The position numbers and the translations under genes were made by a program. From HK1 sp965221725 (GTDB lineage Bacteria > Pseudomonadota > Gammaproteobacteria > HK1), in contig OZ244909.1 in assembly GCA_965221725.1 (NCBI GenBank), positions 3,348,001 to 3,412,000 on the forward strand: a stretch of DNA of 64,000 nucleotides, written 5' to 3'. Positions 63,501 to 64,000 of the stretch are shown here, piece after piece. Numbering within the stretch: the stretch's first letter is position 1; the number at the start of each line of letters is the position of its first letter. The notes under the pieces are model-generated. The model had not been told where the DNA came from and searched no databases. It worked only from the letters and a program-made list of their open reading frames with translations.

Positions 63501-64000
63501 GGTGGCGCTGTCGGCGGCCGCGCCCACCGCCACCGTCACCGTCGTCGCCGTGGCGAAGGTGGTGGCGCCGGCCAGGGTCGCGGTGACGCGCACGGTCTTC
63601 GCCCCGCCGCCCTCGGTGACGGATGTCTGCACCCCCTCGGCCCCGGTGTCCGCGTCCACCGTCAGCGTCAGCGCGGTGGGCGCGGCGTCGTCGTCGGTGA
63701 CCGTCACATCCACATCGAAGTTCTCCGCCGCCCCGTAGCCGCCGCCGCTGACGGCGTGGGCCAGCGTCGCGGCGCGCTTGTCATCCGTGTTGTCGATGGC
63801 GTCGTCGACCGCCGTGACGGTCACCGTCTGGGGGTCGTCCCAGGTGGCGGCGGTGAAGGTCAGCGAGGTCTTGTCGAGCGCCACCGGCGAGTTCCGCGGG
63901 TTGGTGATGGCCACCGTCACGCTGCCAGTGGGCTCGCTCATCAGCGCCACCGTGTAGCTGGCCTGGTTCTCCTTGGCGTTCTCGGTGGCGCTGTTGTCGG
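38247..64000 (-). CDS. Giant Calx-beta repeat adhesin with C-terminal autotransporter-like barrel, partial
   Basis: One open frame of at least 8,584 codons; the N-terminus lies beyond the window. The body is a chain of about 115-residue modules with the Calx-beta pattern (SGTDYAAV, then ITIPAGA, then LAEGAETL, then a closing ITDDD calcium-type turn), alternating with related modules of the type SYTVVLDSEP...VTLDKTSLTFTAATW...YGA...VTVTDDD. From 64000 to about 45950 these form seven near-identical super-repeats; from there to about 41700 modules are more diverged. Unique segments follow, including AEETFNGAEHMERWRRALYA at about 40.4 kb. The last 430 residues (38247 to about 39530) alternate aromatic and hydrophobic residues (FWGRAAEGRFDGRED, LFGADYARDRWLFGLALAHS) and end VGVEITLHW, a typical outer-membrane barrel terminus. 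It is probably a calcium-stiffened surface adhesin. Any single upstream start is outside view. Confidence 0.9.
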   Translation of the reverse strand, partial: DNSATENAKENQASYTVALMSEPTGSVTVAITNPRNSPVALDKTSLTFTAATWDDPQTVTVTAVDDAIDNTDDKRAATLAHAVSGGGYGAAENFDVDVTVTDDDAAPTALTLTVDADTGAEGVQTSVTEGGGAKTVRVTATLAGATTFATATTVTVAVGAAADSATEGTDYATVADQTLTIAAGERSGQAEFTLTPTQDVLAEGAETISLDGTAAGLTVTDASISLTDDDAAPTGITLSVSPAAVGEGAGETEVTVTAAVNGATRYPEAKTVRVTVGGGTATAGTDYAAVSAFDITIAAGAASGEADFDLTPTQDTVAEGAETIDVSGASSGLTVTKAEVSITDDDVAPTLAIADASAAEGDAITFTVTRSGATGAAATVQWATADDPAEGAKQATAGTDYTAQATAATLSFAAGDTTKTFTVATTEDTIDEPNETFVVKLTGANGATVSDDTATGTITDDDDAPTGITLSVDPTSVAEDAAAAATVTVTAAVTGGTTYADATTVTVSVGDSADSAVSGTDYAAVPNFTITIPAGAASAEGTFSLDPTDDSLAEGAETLTVSGASGTLDVTDAELTITDAETAPGITLSVAPTTAGEDAADTTVTVTATVSGATRYGAAEVVTVSVGGSGTATSGTDYAAVEDFDITIPAGAATGTATFDLNPTPDAVFEGNETVGIAGTAASGATVTGTEALTITDAETAPGITLSVAPTTAGEDAADTTVTVTATVSGATRYGAAEVVTVSVGGSGTATSGTDYAAVEDFDITIPAGAATGTATFDLNPTPDAVFEGNETVGIAGTAASGATVTGTEALTITDAETAPGITLSVAPTTAGEDAADTTVTVTATVSGATRYGAAEVVTVSVGGSGTATSGTDYAAVEDFDITIPAGAATGTATFDLNPTPDAVFEGNETVGIAGTAASGATVTGTEALTITDAETAPTATLVLTPATIDESGATNVSTVTATLSAATSQALTLTVSAGTGVTVSDNKVLTIAAGETASTGVVTLTAIDNEVDAADLSVTVSAAASGDSGVANPASQTLTITDDDTRGVTVNPTTLTVLEADDTETSTTKENEGTYTVVLDSEPAAGTVTVAVASDDSKIATVSPASLAFTTTDWNTPKTVTVTGVNDDTDNAGDKRTVRLTHTVSATGEGNDYGAVTADPVTVTVTDDDAAPTALTLTVDADTGAEGVQTSVAEDGGAKTVRVTATLAGATTFATATTVTVAVGAAADSATEGTDYAAVADQTLTIAAGERSGQAEFTLTPTQDVLAEGAEAISLDGTAAGLTVTGATLSLTDDDAAPTGITLSVSPAAVGEGAGETEVTVTAAVNGATRYPEAKTVRVTVGGGTATAGTDYAAVSAFDITIAAGAASGEADFDLTPTQDTVAEGAETIDVSGASSGLTVTKAEVSITDDDVAPTLAIADASAAEGDAITFTVTRSGATGAAATVQWATADDPAEGAKQATAGTDYTAQATAATLSFAAGDTTKTFTVATTEDTIDEPNETFVVKLTGANGATVSDDTATGTITDDDDAPTGITLSVDPTSVAEDAAAAATVTVTAAVTGGTTYADATTVTVSVGDSADSAVSGTDYAAVPNFTITIPAGAASAEGTFSLDPTDDSLAEGAETLTVSGASGTLDVTDAELTITDAETAPGITLSVAPTTAGEDAADTTVTVTATVSGATRYGAAEVVTVSVGGSGTATSGTDYAAVEDFDITIPAGAATGTATFDLNPTPDAVFEGNETVGIAGTAASGATVTGTEALTITDAETAPTATLVLTPATIDESGATNVSTVTATLSAATSQALTLTVSAGTGVTVSDNKVLTIAAGETASTGVVTLTAIDNEVDAADLSVTVSAAASGDSGVANPASQTLTITDDDTRGVTVNPTTLTVLEADDTETSTTKENEGTYTVVLDSEPAAGTVTVAVASDDSKIATVSPASLAFTTTDWNTPKTVTVTGVNDDTDNAGDKRTVRLTHTVSATGEGNDYGAVTADPVTVTVTDDDAAPTALTLTVDADTGTNGVQTSVAEGGGAKTARVTATLAGATTFATATTVTVAVGAAADSATEGTDYAAVADQTLTIAAGERSGQAEFTLTPTQDVLAEGAEAISLDGTAAGLTVTDASISLTDDDAAPTGITLSVSPAAVGEGAGETEVTVTAAVNGATRYPEAKTVRVTVGGGTATAGTDYAAVSAFDITIAAGAASGEADFDLTPTQDTVAEGAETIDVSGASSGLTVTKAEVSITDDDVAPTLAIADASAAEGDAITFTVTRSGATGAAATVQWATADDPAEGAKQATAGTDYTAQATAATLSFAAGDTTKTFTVATTEDTIDEPNETFVVKLTGANGATVSDDTATGTITDDDDAPTGITLSVDPTSVAEDAAAAATVTVTAAVTGGTTYADATTVTVSVGDSADSAVSGTDYAAVPNFTITIPAGAASAEGTFSLDPTDDSLAEGAETLTVSGAAGTLAVTDAEVTLADDEGTPTATLALDPATIDESGATNASAVTATLSAASSAAVTLTVSAGAGVTASTNKVLTIAAGQTASTGAVTLTAIDNDVDAADLEVTVSATAAGGNGVANPADATLTITDDDARGVTVAGAPLTLAEADDGTTDSVTENEGSYTVVLDSEPTGTVTVAITNPDGSPVTLDKTSLTFTAATWDEPQTVTVTATDDSIDNAGDRRTATLAHDVSGGGYGATEDFEVAVTVTDDDAAPTALTLTVDADTGTNGVQTSVAEGGGAKTARVTATLAGATTFATATTVTVAVGAAADSATEGTDYAAVADQTLTIAAGERSGQAEFTLTPTQDVLAEGAEAISLDGTAAGLTVTDASISLTDDDAAPTGITLSVSPAAVGEGAGETEVTVTAAVNGATRYPEAKTVRVTVGGGTATAGTDYAAVSAFDITIAAGAASGEADFDLTPTQDTVAEGAETIDVSGASSGLTVTKAEVSITDDDVAPTLAIADASAAEGDAITFTVTRSGATGAAATVQWATADDPAEGAKQATAGTDYTAQATAATLSFAAGDTTKTFTVATTEDTIDEPNETFVVKLTGANGATVSDDTATGTITDDDDAPTGITLSVDPTSVAEDAAAAATVTVTAAVTGGTTYADATTVTVSVGDSADSAVSGTDYAAVPNFTITIPAGAASAEGTFSLDPTDDSLAEGAETLTVSGAAGTLAVTDAEVTLADDEGTPTATLALDPATIDESGATNASAVTATLSAASSAAVTLTVSAGAGVTASTNKVLTIAAGQTASTGAVTLTAIDNDVDAADLEVTVSATAAGGNGVANPADATLTITDDDARGVTVAGAPLTLAEADDGTTDSVTENEGSYTVVLDSEPTGTVTVAITNPDGSPVTLDKTSLTFTAATWDEPQTVTVTATDDSIDNAGDRRTATLAHDVSGGGYGATEDFEVAVTVTDDDAAPTALTLTVDADTGTNGVQTSVAEGGGAKTARVTATLAGATTFATATTVTVAVGAAADSATEGTDYAAVADQTLTIAAGERSGQAEFTLTPTQDVLAEGAEAISLDGTAAGLTVTDASISLTDDDAAPTGITLSVSPAAVGEGAGETEVTVTAAVNGATRYPEAKTVRVTVGGGTATAGTDYAAVSAFDITIAAGAASGEADFDLTPTQDTVAEGAETIDVSGASSGLTVTKAEVSITDDDVAPTLAIADASAAEGDAITFTVTRSGATGAAATVQWATADDPAEGAKQATAGTDYTAQATAATLSFAAGDTTKTFTVATTEDTIDEPNETFVVKLTGANGATVSDDTATGTITDDDDAPTGITLSVDPTSVAEDAAAAATVTVTAAVTGGTTYADATTVTVSVGDSADSAVSGTDYAAVPNFTITIPAGAASAEGTFSLDPTDDSLAEGAETLTVSGASGTLDVTDAELTITDAETAPGITLSVAPTTAGEDAADTTVTVTATVSGATRYGAAEVVTVSVGGSGTATSGTDYAAVEDFDITIPAGAATGTATFDLNPTPDAVFEGNETVGIAGTAASGATVTGTEALTITDAETAPGITLSVAPTTAGEDAADTTVTVTATVSGATRYGAAEVVTVSVGGSGTATSGTDYAAVEDFDITIPAGAATGTATFDLNPTPDAVFEGNETVGIAGTAASGATVTGTEALTITDAETAPGITLSVAPTTAGEDAADTTVTVTATVSGATRYGAAEVVTVSVGGSGTATSGTDYAAVEDFDITIPAGAATGTATFDLNPTPDAVFEGNETVGIAGTAASGATVTGTEALTITDAETAPGITLSVAPTTAGEDAADTTVTVTATVSGATRYGAAEVVTVSVGGSGTATSGTDYAAVEDFDITIPAGAATGTATFDLNPTPDAVFEGNETVGIAGTAASGATVTGTEALTITDAETAPTATLVLTPATIDESGATNVSTVTATLSAATSQALTLTVSAGTGVTVSDNKVLTIAAGETASTGVVTLTAIDNEVDAADLSVTVSAAASGDSGVANPASQTLTITDDDTRGVTVNPTTLTVLEADDTETSTTKENEGTYTVVLDSEPAAGTVTVAVASDDSKIATVSPASLAFTTTDWNTPKTVTVTGVNDDTDNAGDKRTVRLTHTVSATGEGNDYGAVTADPVTVTVTDDDAAPTALTLTVDADTGAEGVQTSVAEDGGAKTVRVTATLAGATTFATATTVTVAVGAAADSATEGTDYAAVADQTLTIAAGERSGQAEFTLTPTQDVLAEGAEAISLDGTAAGLTVTGATLSLTDDDAAPTGITLSVSPAAVGEGAGETEVTVTAAVNGATRYPEAKTVRVTVGGGTATAGTDYAAVSAFDITIAAGAASGEADFDLTPTQDTVAEGAETIDVSGASSGLTVTKAEVSITDDDVAPTLAIADASAAEGDAITFTVTRSGATGAAATVQWATADDPAEGAKQATAGTDYTAQATAATLSFAAGDTTKTFTVATTEDTIDEPNETFVVKLTGANGATVSDDTATGTITDDDDAPTGITLSVDPTSVAEDAAAAATVTVTAAVTGGTTYADATTVTVSVGDSADSAVSGTDYAAVPNFTITIPAGAASAEGTFSLDPTDDSLAEGAETLTVSGAAGTLAVTDAEVTLADDEGTPTATLALDPATIDESGATNASAVTATLSAASSAAVTLTVSAGAGVTASTNKVLTIAAGQTASTGAVTLTAIDNDVDAADLEVTVSATAAGGNGVANPADATLTITDDDARGVTVAGAPLTLAEADDGTTDSVTENEGSYTVVLDSEPTGTVTVAITNPDGSPVTLDKTSLTFTAATWDEPQTVTVTATDDSIDNAGDRRTATLAHDVSGGGYGATEDFEVAVTVTDDDAAPTALTLTVDADTGTNGVQTSVAEGGGAKTARVTATLAGATTFATATTVTVAVGAAADSATEGTDYAAVADQTLTIAAGERSGQAEFTLTPTQDVLAEGAEAISLDGTAAGLTVTDASISLTDDDAAPTGITLSVSPAAVGEGAGETEVTVTAAVNGATRYPEAKTVRVTVGGGTATAGTDYAAVSAFDITIAAGAASGEADFDLTPTQDTVAEGAETIDVSGASSGLTVTKAEVSITDDDVAPTLAIADASAAEGDAITFTVTRSGATGAAATVQWATADDPAEGAKQATAGTDYTAQATAATLSFAAGDTTKTFTVATTEDTIDEPNETFVVKLTGANGATVSDDTATGTITDDDDAPTGITLSVDPTSVAEDAAAAATVTVTAAVTGGTTYADATTVTVSVGDSADSAVSGTDYAAVPNFTITIPAGAASAEGTFSLDPTDDSLAEGAETLTVSGASGTLDVTDAELTITDAETAPTATLVLTPATIDESGATNVSTVTATLSAATSQALTLTVSAGTGVTVSDNKVLTIAAGETASTGVVTLTAIDNEVDAADLSVTVSAAASGDSGVANPASQTLTITDDDTRGVTVNPTTLTVLEADDTETSTTKENEGTYTVVLDSEPAAGTVTVAVASDDSKIATVSPASLAFTTTDWNTPKTVTVTGVNDDTDNAGDKRTVRLTHTVSATGEGNDYGAVTADPVTVTVTDDDAAPTALTLTVDADTGAEGVQTSVAEDGGAKTVRVTATLAGATTFATATTVTVAVGAAADSATEGTDYAAVADQTLTIAAGERSGQAEFTLTPTQDVLAEGAEAISLDGTAAGLTVTGATLSLTDDDAAPTGITLSVSPAAVGEGAGETEVTVTAAVNGATRYPEAKTVRVTVGGGTATAGTDYAAVSAFDITIAAGAASGEADFDLTPTQDTVAEGAETIDVSGAATGLTVTKAEVSITDDDGAPTLAIADASAAEGEAVTFTVTRAGATGAAARVRWNTAADAREGAKPATAGTDYTAAATARTLSFAAGETTKTFAVATAEDTVDEPNETFLVKLTGATGATVTDDEAVGTITDDDDAPTGITLSVNPASVAEDAAAAATVTVTATVTGGTTYAAATAVAVTVGDSADSAVSGTDYAAVNGFSISIPAGAASAEGTFNLDPADDSLAEGAETLTVAGTAGTLDVTDAEVTLTDDDAAPTALTLTVDADTGTEGVQTSLAEDGGAKTVRVTATLTDTATFTKATTVTVAVGAAADSAREGADYAAVADQTITIAAGQSSGTATFTLTPTQDTTWEGAESISLEGAAAGLTVTGAAIALTDDETVPAASLVLTPPTIAEGARATVTAMLSGASSAAVTLTVAAAPGTGAAATDFTLAGTTLTIAAGDTASTGTVTITATDDAVDDAGKQVTVSATASGGNGVAAPADATLTITDDDEAPSLSIDSPSVAEGNSGTAALTFTVTLGAASGRTVTVDYADAGTGTATSGDDYAAVTAGTLTFAAGETSKTIDVTVNGDTTDEANETVVLRLSNPSNATVAAADGTGAITDDDGTPTATLVLDPATIDESGQGNASKVTATLSGATSEALTLTVSAGAGVTPSGNKTLTIAAGETKSTGTVTLTAIDNDVDAADLEVAVSAAASGGNGIGNPASQTLTITDDDTRGVTVNPTALTMRESDDPQTGSVKEHEGAYTVVLTSRPTASVVIDLSAGDSPPVTLDKTRLTFAPADWSKAQTVTVTAVDDAIDNADDKRTASIAHTITAGSGDYASVTVAPVAVTVTDDDAAPAPASITLAVDADTGTSGVQDSVAEGGGAKTARVTATLGGTMRFAEPIKVTVAVGAAADSAVEGTDYATVADLTITIAAGQASGTAAFTLTPADNDVDAADKAISIEGGLGDIEAASATLTITDDDERGVSVSPTSLSLAEADDPATESTKENVRTYTVALDSEPAAGTVTVAVESGDTTVATVSPSSLNFAASTWNTPQAVTVTAVDDDIDNAGDERAASITHSLTATGQGNDYGSVTAAAVAVTVADDDDNNDDGARPRILISRTALEVQEGGSADYTVALASEPDAAVTVALTGHEGTDLTPDPTRIEFTVSNWKEAQTVTVEAGQDDDAVADLVTLTHTASGGGYDDVSAALGVTVADDDAPAVVLMPNSIRMQLGGQQSYQVRLSSEPSAKVKVNIVELDDSYLNCQPMELEFTPSNWDQPQTVVMSADREAYASGAQLQDDGDSMDLMVVPHTASGHEYEGVKADMRVQVLRTESVMPGALTISVDDAEGPEGDWLEFRVHLSQPSPGGVEVKYRTTSGEAWGLRVPRDDGVNWDERDYDTVDGVLRFDAGEQEKIVRVWARADDGHYDPGETFFLDIHDPVGATLANPNNEYPLPLAPEVMGRVGINSADGKLVWASSRMSRAIGTITGEMPDPLEVSISVNNDVVTEGDDYTIIRVTATAPYGARRSIRIPLTCGGGSAEADDFVCPTGLTIHHGDHYGQAGFEIRQDDDTDDETFTIAIGEPLTTDAAGTNATFVRGAAASVDLTVLDDDAPEAPAAEPPPNVDPALIADVRSYAEETFNGAEHMERWRRALYALTGGNEGVAPPMTAFEAQSHADKGWSRWVPVAAALQGIEAGGGSPYDGLTVSIADASAQEGAEDLWFEVTLNRPAPGPVAFHAESESGTARSPNDYQYLNRREFRFEEGERMQRLPVWVHDDDIDEGSETMTVVLSNLQPAGVAFARDRATGTIENSDPMPAAWLARFGRTVAEQALEGIADRLTAPRTPGMEGAFAGRALSFALAGNGQAAPGPTGSAQGSGDADGLGFTPRGFGDDADGLTRGGLGDDADHFGEFYEAPQTTTMRQALLGSRFTLTGVPDDAGGSAAFWGRAAEGRFDGREDTLSLDGEVTTALFGADYARDRWLFGLALAHSKGEGSHAGGATGPGCDDGGDAAPGPASCDDAARAGDGNVKASFDAAIPYASMQASERLKLWGAAGYGKGELTLETMEERYRTDTRWTMTAAGMRSDLLAAPAAGTEPGAGSGSGPALALTSDALWMRTASDKVAGLAGSDADVTRLRLGLEGSWRIAMEDEEDDPGAWADAWSGASLEPKLEIGARHDGGDAETGFGIEFGGGIAWVAPALGLSLDLSGRTLIAHENDALKDRGFSAALAFDPAPSTERGPSLSLRQEFGGEASDGIEALFSSAPMESRTGSAATSRWVMEAAYGSPVFAGRWTGSPHAGVDLASGARELSLGWRLTPQAESAPDLSFDLKAVRRENDATEPEQTVGVEITLHW
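45949..48084 (-). repeat. Super-repeat 7 of the giant gene (2,136 bp, no 354-bp module)
   Basis: Module order A-B-C-D-G-H, i.e. type I with zero F modules; the length is exactly 354 bases less than super-repeat 2. Downstream of it the A and B modules recur once more, followed by diverged C- and D-like modules, so the homogenised array ends near 45.2 kb. Confidence 0.85.
48085..50205 (-). repeat. Super-repeat 6 of the giant gene (2,121 bp, type II)
   Basis: Module order A-B-C-D'-G'-H', as in super-repeats 3 and 4. Its A module ends with the GATLSLTDDD variant rather than DASISLTDDD. Confidence 0.85.
50206..53757 (-). repeat. Super-repeat 5 of the giant gene (3,552 bp, four 354-bp modules)
   Basis: Module order A-B-C-D-F-F-F-F-G-H. 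It is 1,062 bases (three F modules) longer than super-repeat 2. The four F modules occupy about 50904-52319. Confidence 0.85.
50904..52319 (-). repeat. 354-bp tandem module array, four copies
   Basis: Four F modules of 354 bases, identical to those in super-repeat 1 as far as can be seen. A single additional F module lies at about 58698-59051. Confidence 0.9.
53758..55878 (-). repeat. Super-repeat 4 of the giant gene (2,121 bp, type II)
   Basis: The same order and length as super-repeat 3 (A-B-C-D'-G'-H'), with effectively identical sequence wherever the two were compared. The pair is a direct tandem duplication. Confidence 0.85.
55879..57999 (-). repeat. Super-repeat 3 of the giant gene (2,121 bp, type II)
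   Basis: Module order A-B-C-D'-G'-H', with no F module. G' carries DPATIDESGATNAS and H' carries LTLAEADDGTTDS. The A module is of the TNG variant although it follows an H module, a mixed combination not seen at the other H-to-A borders. Confidence 0.85.
58000..60489 (-). repeat. Super-repeat 2 of the giant gene (2,490 bp, one 354-bp module)
   Basis: Module order A-B-C-D-F-G-H. It is 708 bases (two F modules) shorter than super-repeat 1 and otherwise almost identical, including AT-richer synonymous patches such as the GCTATCTTGCTG stretch in H. Confidence 0.85.
60490..63687 (-). repeat. Super-repeat 1 of the giant gene (3,198 bp, three 354-bp modules)
   Basis: Reading along the protein, the modules are A-B-C-D-F-F-F-G-H. 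A has the DADTG segment, B the AVGEGAGETE segment, C the ATVQWATADD segment, D the DPTSVAEDAAA segment, F the APTTAGEDAADT segment, G the PATIDESGATN segment, and H the TVLEADDTETS segment. The period to the next A module is 3,198 bases. Boundaries are placed at the start of module A. Confidence 0.85.
61188..62249 (-). repeat. 354-bp tandem module array, three copies
   Basis: Three F modules of exactly 354 bases (118 codons) in direct tandem, with no sequence difference noticed. Each encodes one Calx-beta-like domain with ATRYGAAEVVTVSVGG and ETVGIAGTAASG. Confidence 0.9.

Noticed and set aside
38300..64000. Regular repeats considered as CRISPR or satellite DNA
   Set aside because: Repeat periods are all multiples of three, remain in one open frame and encode folded-domain motifs, so they are protein repeats.
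1..64000. tRNA and rRNA genes
   Set aside because: No T-loop-type GTTCGAATC strings in a cloverleaf context and no conserved rRNA blocks were noticed. A covariance-model search was not possible here.

Overview
The window is high-GC DNA from a Gram-negative proteobacterium. The outer-membrane features are clear: a TamA/TamB pair, two surface-type lipoproteins and a giant adhesin ending in an autotransporter-like barrel. A scattered sulfur/siroheme gene set (CysG, TusA, a periplasmic rhodanese, a TauE/SafE permease, a cysteine-less IscA-like protein resembling DsrR, and a CobB/DsrN-type amidotransferase) suggests a sulfur-metabolising lineage, perhaps gammaproteobacterial. The exact taxon cannot be read from the sequence. 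No rRNA or tRNA gene or CRISPR array was recognised.

Layout. 1-2500 (minus): polar amino acid ABC transporter in the order ATPase, binding protein, permease (permease cut by the window edge). 2501-3810: gene-free stretch with REP-like repeats and a 26-bp inverted repeat. 3811-8338 (plus): two paralogous TbpB-like lipoproteins and a small ribbon-helix-helix-like protein. 8986-10578 (minus): Uma2 genes duplicated with an exact 727-bp period, the tail of a third copy and the tail of a RelE/HigB-type toxin gene. 10580-17690 (minus): tamA-tamB, with a 146-bp duplication of the tamA 3' end between the genes. 17813-19351 (plus): cobB-like amidotransferase. 19365-25564: a defence/toxin-like accessory island (Fic fragment, AAA ATPase with a nuclease-like tail, RecF/OLD-like ATPase with a broken small partner, NHL-repeat protein, AbiEii-like nucleotidyltransferase with partner). 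25849-28920: double-length UxaA/altronate-dehydratase-like protein. 29175-31728: DsrR-like protein and a NarX/NarL-type two-component pair. 31787-36277: cysG (minus), a small secreted acidic protein, rhodanese, small conserved protein, tusA and TauE/SafE permease. 36721-37818 (minus): double SnoaL/NTF2-like protein. 38247-64000 (minus, continuing past the edge): one giant gene of at least 8,580 codons built from about 115-residue Calx-beta-like modules.

A theme is repeat-driven remodelling. The giant gene carries seven near-identical super-repeats whose length varies through a 354-bp module present 3, 1, 4 or 0 times. The 3' ends of tamA, the Uma2 gene, the uxaA-like gene and possibly the giant gene are duplicated nearby. 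Coding tandem repeats interrupt TamB, the CobB linker, the UxaA-like protein and a lipoprotein. The most unusual item is a 180-bp element with 22-bp perfect terminal inverted repeats inserted in frame inside the AbiEii-like gene. A related copy lies between genes at about 29.6-29.8 kb. This recalls the protein-coding palindromic elements of Rickettsia.
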